From: Clostridia bacterium | GTDB taxonomy: Bacteria; Bacillota_A; Clostridia; Christensenellales; Aristaeellaceae | DNA: 14,486 nt | Direction: 5' to 3' | NCBI GenBank assembly: GCA_017412025.1 | Contig: JAFQOY010000061.1 | Span: 1-14,486, forward strand | In this document: in pieces, positions 1 to 6,741 of the stretch | How the letters are laid out: each line of letters starts with the position of its first letter | Position numbering within the stretch: the first letter of the stretch is position 1 | Translations under genes and position numbers: made by a program | Notes under the pieces: generated by a model | The model's input: the letters and a program-made list of their open reading frames with translations, nothing else | Database searches by the model: none | Told to the model about the DNA's origin: nothing

Positions 1-56
1 ACAGATAAATTTGTCAATACCGGATGATGATTTTCAACTTGTATACTACACGGTGA

Positions 57-96
57 ACAAATGAGGCGGCCTGCAAGCGCAGACCGCCTCATTTGT
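57..96 (-). terminator. Hairpin terminator of the ABC importer operon
   Basis: A near-perfect inverted repeat begins at the permease stop codon. Thirteen bases (57-69) pair with 84-96, one C/A position (a G-U wobble in the minus-strand RNA) follows, then CTGC pairs with GCAG around the loop AAGC. On the minus strand the stem is not followed by a real U-run (TTCACC), so it may act as a 3'-end stabilising or rho-assisted hairpin rather than a textbook intrinsic terminator. Confidence 0.65.
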
Positions 97-1748
97 CAGA
101 ACGCGAGATCTTTGTTCTTGGAGAATTTCATGAACAGCAGCAGCGAAATCGTGGTCACCACCAGCAGGATGGTCGCCACGGCGGCAGCAACGCCGTCGTT
201 GCCCTGCACGACGGAGGTATAGACCGTCAGCGTCAGCGTCTCGGTGTTGACGCTGTAGAGGATGATGGCGGTGGAAAGCTCGGTGATAATGGTAATCCAG
301 CTGATGATCGCGCCGGACATGATGCCGCTTGCCATCATGGGTACGGTGATCTTGAAGAATGACTTGAGCTTGGAGCAGCCCAGGCTGATGGCAGCTTCCT
401 CAATGGAGAGGGGAATCTGCTGCAGGATCGCCACCGACGAGCGGATGGTATAGGGCAGACGGCGGATGATCAGCGCGATGATCATGATCGCGGCGGTGCC
501 GGTGAGCACCAGCGGGCCGCGGTTGAAGGTGATGACCAGCGCGATGCCCACGACCGCGCCCGGGATGATGTAGGGCACCATGGACAGCGTATCGATGACA
601 TTGTTGACCGAGTTGGTGCGGCGCACGACCAGATAGGCGATCAGAATCGCGAGGAAAATGACCATGATCAGCGCCGTGACGCCGATGATGAACGTATTGG
701 GCAGGCTGCGCTTCATGATCTTGTCAAACGCTTCGACGTAGCTCTGCAGGCTGTATCCCTCCTGGAAGACGCCGCCCTTGCACTTGCGGAAGGACTGCCA
801 TGCGACGAAGAACTGCGGCATCATCGCAACGAGGACGATGAAGTAGCAGTACAGGTGCATGAAGAATCCTGCAATGGGGCCGGGCTTATGGGTCTCGATG
901 GAGTGCATGGCGTTCATGGTGAAGTTGAAGCGCGAGTTGGCAAACTTCTGCACGAAGAAGATCAGCGCGGTGACGATGATGCCCACGACGCTGACGGCTG
1001 CGGCGAAGTTGGAGCTGCGCGAGGTTTCGCCGACGAAGCTGTTGTAGATGAGCACGGGGAAGGTCTGGTAGCCCTTGCCGATGAGCAGCGGCGTGGAGAA
1101 ATCCGCGAACGCACGCATGAAGACCAGCAGCGCAGCCGCCAGGATGGTGGGCATGCACAGGGGCAGGATGATCTTGAAGAAACGCTTGAAGCTGCCGCAG
1201 CCGAGGCCGGAGGACGCTTCAATCAGCGAATTGTCGATGTTTTTGAGCGCGCCGTTGATGTAGAGGAAGACCAGCGGGAAAAGCTGGCAGGTGATGACCA
1301 GCACAATGCCGCCAAAGCCATAGATGGACGGGAGGCGGATGCCCAGCGCCGTGCGCAGCAGCTTGGTGAAGATGCCGCCGCGGCCAAACATCTGAATCCA
1401 GCTGTATGCGCCGATGACGGGCGGGGACATGCAGGCCAGGATCGCCATGATCTGCAGGAAGGTCTTGCCTTTGAGATCAAAGAGGCTGTAGAAATAAGAA
1501 AACAGGATGCCGACGACCAGCGATGTGGCCGTTGCGGCGACGGCGACCTTAAAGGAGTTAAACAGCGTGCCGTAGTAATTCTCGCTGCCGAAGAAGCGGC
1601 TGAAGTATTCCCAGGTAAACTGGCCGTCGGGATTGATGACGGAGGAAACCAGCAGCTGGAACAGCGGCAGCACAAGGAACAGCGCGTACAGACCCAGGAT
1701 CACGAAGGAGATGATCTGCCACACGTCCATTTTACGCGTTGCTTTCAT
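96..1748 (-). CDS. ABC transporter permease, fused double-domain (FbpB/ThiP/AfuB-like)
   Basis: About 550 residues forming the membrane channel of the importer encoded by this operon. Two homologous permease halves are joined in one chain, each with about six hydrophobic segments. Each half carries the cytoplasmic EAA loop that docks on the ATPase: EASSGLGCGSFKRFF at about 177-191 and EEAAISLGCSKLKSFF at about 450-465. This duplicated layout is characteristic of ferric-iron, thiamine, phosphonate and hexose-phosphate importers of the COG1178 group. Two adjacent ATGs are possible. The first (1751) overlaps the ATPase stop as TGATG and lies only 4 nt from GGAGG; the second (1748) has a better 7-nt spacing and is used here. 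Either way translation is probably coupled to the ATPase. It is the last gene of the operon, ending at the hairpin at 57-96. Family assignment is secure; the substrate is not readable from this subunit. Confidence 0.95.
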   Translation of the reverse strand: MKATRKMDVWQIISFVILGLYALFLVLPLFQLLVSSVINPDGQFTWEYFSRFFGSENYYGTLFNSFKVAVAATATSLVVGILFSYFYSLFDLKGKTFLQIMAILACMSPPVIGAYSWIQMFGRGGIFTKLLRTALGIRLPSIYGFGGIVLVITCQLFPLVFLYINGALKNIDNSLIEASSGLGCGSFKRFFKIILPLCMPTILAAALLVFMRAFADFSTPLLIGKGYQTFPVLIYNSFVGETSRSSNFAAAVSVVGIIVTALIFFVQKFANSRFNFTMNAMHSIETHKPGPIAGFFMHLYCYFIVLVAMMPQFFVAWQSFRKCKGGVFQEGYSLQSYVEAFDKIMKRSLPNTFIIGVTALIMVIFLAILIAYLVVRRTNSVNNVIDTLSMVPYIIPGAVVGIALVITFNRGPLVLTGTAAIMIIALIIRRLPYTIRSSVAILQQIPLSIEEAAISLGCSKLKSFFKITVPMMASGIMSGAIISWITIITELSTAIILYSVNTETLTLTVYTSVVQGNDGVAAAVATILLVVTTISLLLFMKFSKNKDLAF

Positions 1749-1750
1749 CA

Positions 1751-2878
1751 TCAGGCCTCCTGCGCAGTCACATTATCGTTGGTCACGCCGCGCACAAGGC
1801 TGCGGCTGCCGTCCTCGGAGAATACGTTGATCTTGCCTGCCTTCACGGCCAGGCGGATCTTTTCGCCGTCCTTCAGGCGGTGATCAAGCTCCGCTTCCTG
1901 AATGACCTGTACCTCCGTGCCGTCGTCGAGCTTGAGGAAGTAGTGCATATTGAGGCCGAGGAACGTGCTGGAGACGACGGTGGCGGCGATGCCCTCGCCG
2001 TTTTCGGAGATGACGAACTCCTCGGGGCGGACGGAAACGACGACCTTCTGGTTCTTCATCTCCGCATCAAGCAGCGTGCTGACGGGAACGGTGTATCCGC
2101 CGGAGACGAGGAGATTGGCCTGGCCGTTCTCCATGCGGATTTCGCCGCCGAGCAGGTTGGTGCGGCCGATGAAGCTGGCGACGAACAGATTGGCCGGACG
2201 CTGGTAGATGGCCTGCGGCGTGCCGATCTGCTGGATTTCGCCCAGGTTCATGACGGCGATGCGGTCGGAGACCGCCATGGCCTCTTCCTGATCGTGGGTG
2301 ACGTATACGGTGGTGATGCCCACGCTGCGCTGGATATTGCGGATTGTCTCGCGCATTTCGACGCGGAGCTTGGCGTCAAGGTTGCTGAGCGGTTCGTCCA
2401 TCAGCAGGACGTCCGGCTGGATGACCAGCGCGCGGGCGAGCGCGACGCGCTGCTGCTGGCCGCCGGAGAGGCGCTCCGGCTTGCGGCTGGCGTATTCGTC
2501 GATATGCATCAGCTGCATGAATTTCTCAGTCTGCGCTTCCATGTCGGCCTTCGCCATCTTTTTGGGCTGGTTCTTCAGGCCGAACATCACGTTTTCCTTG
2601 ACGCTCAGATGCGGGAAAATGGCGTAATTCTGAAAGACCATGCCGATGCGGCGCTTGCTGGGATCAATGTCGTTGATGCGGGTATTATTGAAGTAGAAGT
2701 CGCCGCCCTCGATGGAGTTAAAGCCGGCGATCATGCGCAGCAGTGTGGTTTTGCCGCAGCCGGAAGGGCCGAGCAGCGTGAAGAACTCGCCTTCGCGGAT
2801 TCTCAGAGACAGATCGTCGATGATGACGTTGCTGCCGTAGCGCTTGTGCGCATGGTCAATCTTGATGGTAACGCTCAT
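1751..2878 (-). CDS. ABC transporter ATP-binding protein (FbpC/PotA-like, with TOBE domain)
   Basis: A 375-residue ATPase that powers the importer by ATP hydrolysis at the inner face of the membrane. All nucleotide-binding motifs are intact: Walker A GPSGCGKTT at 37-45, Q-loop Q83, signature LSGGQ at 137-141, Walker B LLMDEP at 158-163, D-loop SNLD at 165-168 and switch His195. The region from about 240 to 375 matches the size of the C-terminal TOBE/regulatory domain of the PotA/FbpC/MalK branch. The start is preceded by AAAGGAG with a rather long 11-nt spacing. It follows the binding-protein gene after a 124-nt gap that contains a GC-rich hairpin, and its stop codon overlaps the first possible permease start. 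The ATPase class alone does not distinguish iron, polyamine, phosphonate or sugar-phosphate uptake. Confidence 0.96.
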   Translation of the reverse strand: MSVTIKIDHAHKRYGSNVIIDDLSLRIREGEFFTLLGPSGCGKTTLLRMIAGFNSIEGGDFYFNNTRINDIDPSKRRIGMVFQNYAIFPHLSVKENVMFGLKNQPKKMAKADMEAQTEKFMQLMHIDEYASRKPERLSGGQQQRVALARALVIQPDVLLMDEPLSNLDAKLRVEMRETIRNIQRSVGITTVYVTHDQEEAMAVSDRIAVMNLGEIQQIGTPQAIYQRPANLFVASFIGRTNLLGGEIRMENGQANLLVSGGYTVPVSTLLDAEMKNQKVVVSVRPEEFVISENGEGIAATVVSSTFLGLNMHYFLKLDDGTEVQVIQEAELDHRLKDGEKIRLAVKAGKINVFSEDGSRSLVRGVTNDNVTAQEA

Positions 2879-2944
2879 GAATATGCAGGCTCCTTTATGA
2901 TGAAGGTAGAGAAAGGATCAAAGATGGGGGAGAAACATGCAAGA

Positions 2945-2978
2945 ACCGCCCCCTGCAGACGATAAGGCAAGGGGCGGT
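2945..2978 (-). terminator. Intercistronic hairpin after the binding-protein gene (likely attenuator)
   Basis: ACCGCCCC (2945-2952) pairs with GGGGCGGT (2971-2978). After one mismatch TGC pairs with GCA, leaving a 10-nt loop. It lies 25 nt past the binding-protein stop codon, inside the operon, with no U-run on the minus strand. Such hairpins between a binding protein and its transporter genes commonly stabilise the upstream message or reduce read-through, giving more binding protein than transporter. That role is inferred here. Confidence 0.6.
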
Positions 2979-3002
2979 CATAATCAGATGGTCTGCAGCA
3001 GA

Positions 3003-4028
3003 TTACTTATTCCACAGATCGTTCCAGTGGTTGAGGATGGTCTGCTTGTTGCCGGAGGTGTACTCGCTGTCTTCCTGCTTGAGGTTCAGGGTGTCGAAAG
3101 CCGGCATATAGTCGGTCGGCACGAACAGGTCGGTACGCACGCCGCGCAGCACGGAGCCCTCAGCGGTCGCCATGATGGTCTGGCACTCGTCGGAGATCAG
3201 CCAGTCCATGAACAGCTTCGCATTGTCGAGGTTCTTCGCGCCGTTGATGATGGCGGAGCCAACCGGAGTCCAGCAGACGCCCTCGGTCGGATACACAGCG
3301 CGGACGCCCTGAGCGCCGTTGGCGATGTGGCCGGCGACGCCGACTTCGTAGGACAGGCCGACGGTGTATTCACCGTTGGTGACGCCCTTATACACGGCGG
3401 AGGAGCCGCTGGTCAGGGAACCGTCGAGCTGATCGATCAGCTTGGCGACGTAATCCCACGCAGCGTCGGACTCGTACGGGTTCTCGCCGTCGCCCATGGC
3501 CAGCAGGATGTTGGAGAGGTGGGCGAAGGAAGAGGAAGAGGCGTTCGGATCGGCAGAGGCGATCATGCCCTTCAGCGCCGGATTGAGCAGGTCGTTGTAG
3601 CAGGTGATCTGGGTGCCCAGCTCGGCCTCCAGCTCCTCGTTGACGATCATGACGCAGGAACCGCCCAGGATGTAGTAGGTGATCAGTCCGTCCGGATTCT
3701 GATACTCAGCCGGGAGCTTCTCGTTGCCGTTGGCCACGTAGGTCTGGAAGAGGTCCGGATAGTCGTGGGTCCAGGTGGTCTCCACGCCGCCGAACATCAC
3801 GTCGGCGATCGGGGCGTCCTTCTCGGCGGCCAGACGGGTGTAGCACTCGCCGGTGCCCATGCTCAGCATTTCGATTTCGACGTCGTACTTCTCAGCGAAG
3901 GTGTTGAGGATGTACTGGATCTCGGCGTCCGGATTCGGGGTGTAGACGACCAGCTTGCCTTCAGCCACGACGTTGGCGGCAGCCAGGCACAGAACCAGCG
4001 TCAGAGCCAGAGCGATCAGTTTACGCAT
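3003..4028 (-). CDS. ABC transporter extracellular solute-binding protein (AfuA/FbpA/PhnS-like)
   Basis: A 341-residue exported protein that captures the substrate for the fused-permease importer downstream. The N-terminus is a signal peptide: positive MRK, a hydrophobic stretch at 4-18, and a probable signal-peptidase I site after VVA (20-22). Cys14 is not in a convincing lipobox, which is unusual for a Gram-positive binding protein. The mature part starts with the typical KLVVYTPN strand, followed by GTGE at 58-61, ADVMFGG at 75-81 and DPNASS at 160-165, as in COG1840-type binding proteins. Classical iron-binding members carry adjacent tyrosines around residue 195; here the corresponding strand (about 220-231) has only Tyr227, so iron is doubtful. 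A phosphonate, sugar phosphate or other anion is an alternative. GGAGG lies 8 nt before the ATG. It is the first gene of the operon, behind a recognisable promoter. Confidence 0.92.
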   Translation of the reverse strand: MRKLIALALTLVLCLAAANVVAEGKLVVYTPNPDAEIQYILNTFAEKYDVEIEMLSMGTGECYTRLAAEKDAPIADVMFGGVETTWTHDYPDLFQTYVANGNEKLPAEYQNPDGLITYYILGGSCVMIVNEELEAELGTQITCYNDLLNPALKGMIASADPNASSSSFAHLSNILLAMGDGENPYESDAAWDYVAKLIDQLDGSLTSGSSAVYKGVTNGEYTVGLSYEVGVAGHIANGAQGVRAVYPTEGVCWTPVGSAIINGAKNLDNAKLFMDWLISDECQTIMATAEGSVLRGVRTDLFVPTDYMPAFDTLNLKQEDSEYTSGNKQTILNHWNDLWNK

Positions 4029-4067
4029 GTTGTTAACCTCCAGATGATTCTTTGGTTACATGTTGCA

Positions 4068-4090
4068 TTGCCGCAGCTGTGTGGCGGCAA
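4068..4090 (-). other. Stem-loop at the 5' end of the importer mRNA
   Basis: TTGCCGC (4068-4074) and GCGGCAA (4084-4090) form a 7-bp stem with a 9-nt loop. Given the -10 box at 4100-4105, transcription should start near 4093, so the hairpin would sit at the very 5' end of the transcript. It could protect the mRNA from 5' decay. It has no U-run and does not match a riboswitch I recognise. Closer to the gene, UAACC can pair with GGUUA overlapping the ribosome-binding site, but only weakly. Confidence 0.45.
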
Positions 4091-4099
4091 ACGTTTATT

Positions 4100-4127
4100 A
4101 TTATATAGAATTCGTTGGCAAAAACAA
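4100..4127 (-). promoter_or_regulatory. Promoter of the ABC importer operon
   Basis: On the minus strand TTGTTT (4122-4127) and a perfect TATAAT (4100-4105) are separated by 16 nt. The box lies about 72 nt before the binding-protein start codon. Confidence 0.6.
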
Positions 4128-4167
4128 GAGATAATTGAAAAATTACAAGGAGTTTGTTTTGAATGTT

Positions 4168-4199
4168 CGGATATTTGCATGCGGGAACCCGGATATGCA
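4168..4199. promoter_or_regulatory. Direct repeat between divergent promoters, candidate operator
   Basis: CGGATATTTGCA (4168-4179) and CGGATATGCA (4190-4199) start 22 bp apart, about two helical turns. The second copy ends 2 bp before the -35 box of the HAD gene, and the pair lies 41-72 bp upstream of the importer -35 box. A further local inverted repeat (TGCAT...ATGCA) spans 4176-4199. The position suits a regulator acting on one or both divergent units; no protein can be named. Confidence 0.35.
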
Positions 4200-4201
4200 C
4201 G

Positions 4202-4231
4202 TTGACTTTGCCTTTGCAGACGGTATATGAT
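4202..4231 (+). promoter_or_regulatory. Promoter of the HAD phosphatase gene
   Basis: TTGACT (4202-4207) and TATGAT (4226-4231) are separated by 18 nt, with TATATG two bases earlier as a 16-nt alternative. The expected start of transcription lies about 36 nt before the ATG. Confidence 0.6.
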
Positions 4232-4273
4232 AGGAAAAAGGGGAATAAACGCACAGACAGACAGGAGGACGCT

Positions 4274-5104
4274 ATGAAAACGCTGTATGTGACGGATCTG
4301 GACGGGACGCTGCTGCGGAGCGACGAAACCACGTCGGACTTTACCAATCAGACGATCAACGATCTTGCGGCGCGTGGGATGCTGTTTTCTTATGCGACGG
4401 CGCGCTCCTATGTGACTTCGGCAAAGGTGACGAAGGGTCTTGACGCGCATATACCGCTGATCGTCTACAACGGCGCGCTGGTCATCGATCATGGTACAGG
4501 GGAGATCATGATCTCCAATTTCTTCGGGCAGGAGATTCAGGAAGTGCTCCGCGATCTGATCAGCCATGAGATTTTTCCGATTGTATATGCTTTCATCGAC
4601 GGCGTGGAACGGTATTCCTATATTCCGGAGCGCTGCACATGGGGTATGCGGGACTATATTGCGTCCCGCAGCGGCGACCGGCGGGAAAACCCGGTGAAAG
4701 ACGCAGATGCGCTCTGCAGGGGCGAGGTATTCTATATCTCCTGTATCGATGAAGAAGAGAAGCTTGAGCCGTTTTATGAAAAGTATAAGGATCAGTGTCA
4801 TGCCGTCTATCAGAAGGACATCTACTCCGGCGCACAGTGGCTGGAGCTGATGCCCCTTCGTGCGTCCAAATCGAACGCCATCCGCCAGCTCAGGGCGCTG
4901 CTCGGGTGCGATCGTCTGGTGGTGTTCGGCGATGGGAAAAACGATATCGATATGTTTGAACTGGCGGATGAAGGCTATGCGGTAGAAAACGCCGCGCCGG
5001 AGCTCAAGGCGGTCGCCACCGGTGTGATTGGCTCGAACAACGAGGATGCGGTAGCGAAATGGCTGCTTGAGCATGCGGATGTCGCGGATGCAAAGGATGC
5101 CTGA
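4274..5104 (+). CDS. Cof-type HAD-IIB family phosphatase
   Basis: A 276-residue cytoplasmic hydrolase of the haloacid-dehalogenase superfamily, expected to remove phosphate from small metabolites such as sugar phosphates or nucleotides. Motif I is DLDGTLL at 8-14, with Asp8 as nucleophile and Asp10 as acid/base. The conserved lysine is Lys199 in ASKSNA, and motif IV is GDGKNDIDM at 219-227, which binds Mg2+. The central part, about 85-185, is the C2B cap that sets substrate choice. Length is normal for the family. The start is fixed by AGGAGG ending 5 nt before the ATG and by the motif-I distance; an upstream in-frame extension to 4163 crosses the promoter and is unlikely. It is divergent from the ABC importer, so it may act on what the importer brings in, but such phosphatases are common and promiscuous. 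Confidence 0.92.
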   Translation: MKTLYVTDLDGTLLRSDETTSDFTNQTINDLAARGMLFSYATARSYVTSAKVTKGLDAHIPLIVYNGALVIDHGTGEIMISNFFGQEIQEVLRDLISHEIFPIVYAFIDGVERYSYIPERCTWGMRDYIASRSGDRRENPVKDADALCRGEVFYISCIDEEEKLEPFYEKYKDQCHAVYQKDIYSGAQWLELMPLRASKSNAIRQLRALLGCDRLVVFGDGKNDIDMFELADEGYAVENAAPELKAVATGVIGSNNEDAVAKWLLEHADVADAKDA

Positions 5105-5162
5105 ACAGCAGATGCCATGGAGAAATCGGGATCCGGCAGACGGTGATTTATGCCTGAAGCGA

Positions 5163-5191
5163 TTGAATTTGTGCCGCGGATAAGATATAAT
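5163..5191 (+). promoter_or_regulatory. Promoter of ychF
   Basis: TTGAAT (5163-5168), a 17-nt spacer and a perfect TATAAT (5186-5191), about 45 nt before the ychF start codon. No terminator was seen between the HAD gene and this promoter, so some read-through from the HAD gene is possible. Confidence 0.7.
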
Positions 5192-5236
5192 AGATTGGTT
5201 AAAACAACAAGTACACCTGATTCGGAGGATGAATAG

Positions 5237-6334
5237 ATGAAACTCGGCGTCGTCGGACTGCCCAATGTCGGCAAGTCCACCCTCTTTAACGCGATTACCA
5301 AGGCCGGCGCGGAAGCGGCGAACTACCCCTTCTGCACCATCGAACCGAACACCGGCATGGTCACTGTGCCGGACGAGCGCCTTGACAAGCTGGCTGAGAT
5401 GTACAATCCCAAGAAGAAGACCCCGGCTGTGATCGAGTTTGTCGATATTGCGGGTCTGGTGAAGGGCGCCAGCCATGGCGAGGGCCTTGGCAACAAGTTC
5501 CTGTCCCACATCCGCGAGTGCGACGCGATCGTGCACGTCGTGCGCTGCTTTGAGGATGACGATATCATCCGCCATGCGGACAGCCTGAACCCGCAGCACG
5601 ACATCGAGACGATCAATCTGGAGCTGATCGCGGCAGACCGCGAGAGCGTTGCCAGGCGCGCGGAGCGCGCGACCAAGATGGTCAAGACCGGTGAAAAGCG
5701 CTTTGCTGAGGAGAGCGAGCTGGGCAACAAGCTGCTTGTGCACCTTGACAACCTGCAGCCGGCGCGCACCTGCCCGATGACCGACAAGGAGAGGGAGATT
5801 GCGCGCGAGTGGTTCCTGCTGACCACCAAGCCCGTGATCTATGCCTGCAACATCAAGGAGGACGACCTGGGCAAGGACGAGGACGAGATCCCCGGCGTGC
5901 TGGATGTGAAGGCCATCGCGAAGGAAGAAAACGCCAAGGTGCTGGTCATCTCTGCGAAGATCGAAGAGGACATCGCGCAGATGGACGACGACGAGAAGGC
6001 AATGTTCCTTGAGGAGCTCGGCATCGGCAAGAGCGGCCTTGATCGCCTGATCGCCGAGGGTTATGACCTGCTGGGCCTCATCTCCTTCCTGACTGCGGGC
6101 GCGGACGAGTGCCGCGCATGGACGATCAAGAAGGGCACCAAGGCGCCGCAGGCCGCCGGCAAGATCCACTCCGACTTTGAGCGCGGCTTCATCCGCGCGG
6201 AGATCGTCGCCTTTGAGGATCTTAAGGCAAACGGCACGATGGCCGCCTGCAAGGAAAAGGGCCTTGTCCGCTCCGAGGGCAAGGAATACGTGATGCACGA
6301 CGGCGACGTGACGCTGTTCCGCTTCAACGTGTAA
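5237..6334 (+). CDS. ychF: Redox-regulated ATPase YchF (Obg-family P-loop protein)
   Basis: A 365-residue protein, the normal length for this near-universal family. It binds ribosomes, prefers ATP over GTP and is linked to translation and stress responses. The P-loop is GLPNVGKST at 7-15 and the Walker B/G3 motif is DIAG at 70-73, followed by GLVKGASHGEGLGNKF-type residues diagnostic of YchF. The usual G4 NKxD is replaced by NIKE at 205-208, the hallmark that relaxes guanine specificity. A coiled-coil segment covers about 130-175, and the C-terminal TGS domain covers about 280-365 (start FLTAGADECRAW). GGAGG is 8 nt before the ATG. It forms a single-gene unit with its own promoter and a strong intrinsic terminator. 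Confidence 0.98.
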   Translation: MKLGVVGLPNVGKSTLFNAITKAGAEAANYPFCTIEPNTGMVTVPDERLDKLAEMYNPKKKTPAVIEFVDIAGLVKGASHGEGLGNKFLSHIRECDAIVHVVRCFEDDDIIRHADSLNPQHDIETINLELIAADRESVARRAERATKMVKTGEKRFAEESELGNKLLVHLDNLQPARTCPMTDKEREIAREWFLLTTKPVIYACNIKEDDLGKDEDEIPGVLDVKAIAKEENAKVLVISAKIEEDIAQMDDDEKAMFLEELGIGKSGLDRLIAEGYDLLGLISFLTAGADECRAWTIKKGTKAPQAAGKIHSDFERGFIRAEIVAFEDLKANGTMAACKEKGLVRSEGKEYVMHDGDVTLFRFNV

Positions 6335-6343
6335 TAAAACATC

Positions 6344-6384
6344 AACAGGGATCAGCCCGTGCGGACTGATCCCTGTTTTCTTTG
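6344..6384 (+). terminator. Intrinsic terminator of ychF
   Basis: AACAGGGATCAG (6344-6355) pairs perfectly with CTGATCCCTGTT (6366-6377), and the stem is followed by TTTCTTT. It starts 10 nt after the ychF stop codon. On the opposite strand the stem is followed only by a broken T-run, so it may work weakly for the convergent DUF1540 gene as well. Confidence 0.92.
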
Positions 6385-6406
6385 TCTGATGCTGTCAGCG
6401 TGCAGC

Positions 6407-6565
6407 TCAGCCCTGCTTCTTGTCGTAGGAGCCGCACATGCTCTCGTCGCACTTGCCGGAATGGCAGTTGCAGTTCGGGCGCACGTCGATCGTCTCCAGC
6501 TGGCACAGGTTCTTGACGCTGTGATGGCGGCAGGACTCCACGGAGCAATGAATGGTCTGATTCAT
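6407..6565 (-). CDS. Small cysteine-rich DUF1540 domain protein
   Basis: A 52-residue protein beginning MNQTIHCSVESCRHH. It has seven cysteines (7, 12, 21, 32, 34, 39, 44) plus several histidines, and ends CGSYDKKQG. The front half fits the DUF1540 pattern C-x-V-x2-C ... C-x4-I-x-V, a family of tiny clostridial and bacillar proteins of unknown function that look metal-binding. The cysteine spacing, with a second cluster CNCHSGKCDESMC, suggests one or two zinc or similar sites; that is inference. The start is supported by GGAGG (6574-6578 on the plus strand) 8 nt before the ATG. It is transcribed convergently to ychF and divergently from the aldo/keto reductase operon. I see no good -10/-35 pair upstream, so its promoter is unknown. 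Confidence 0.85.
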   Translation of the reverse strand: MNQTIHCSVESCRHHSVKNLCQLETIDVRPNCNCHSGKCDESMCGSYDKKQG

Positions 6566-6664
6566 GATACGTTCCTCCATTGTCTTGATTTGAGCGTTTG
6601 CTCGTTCTCATTGTGCCCTGCGCCGCGGAAAATATGCTGGATTGCTTTTTTGAAACCGTGCGCA

Positions 6665-6693
6665 TTGAAAAACGCGGAAAGGAACGGTATAAT
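6665..6693 (+). promoter_or_regulatory. Promoter of the aldo/keto reductase operon
   Basis: TTGAAA (6665-6670), a 17-nt spacer and a perfect TATAAT (6688-6693). Transcription should start near 6700, about 40 nt before the start codon. Confidence 0.78.
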
Positions 6694-6741
6694 AGAAAGA
6701 CAACCATCATATTTTGACAGATCAGCATAGGAGAGATCATC

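Noticed and set aside
1..20. A -35-like TTGACA on the minus strand at 12-17
   Set aside because: The matching -10 position falls outside the window, so it cannot be tested here. It may belong to a gene beyond the left edge.
4029..4100. Riboswitch in the leader of the importer operon
   Set aside because: The leader is only about 65 nt, with a simple 5' stem-loop, and no known riboswitch consensus was recognised.
4016..6298. A 760-codon open frame on the minus strand across the HAD and ychF genes
   Set aside because: Antisense shadow produced by high GC content at third positions. It lies over two well-recognised genes, crosses two promoters, and its translation shows no family motif.
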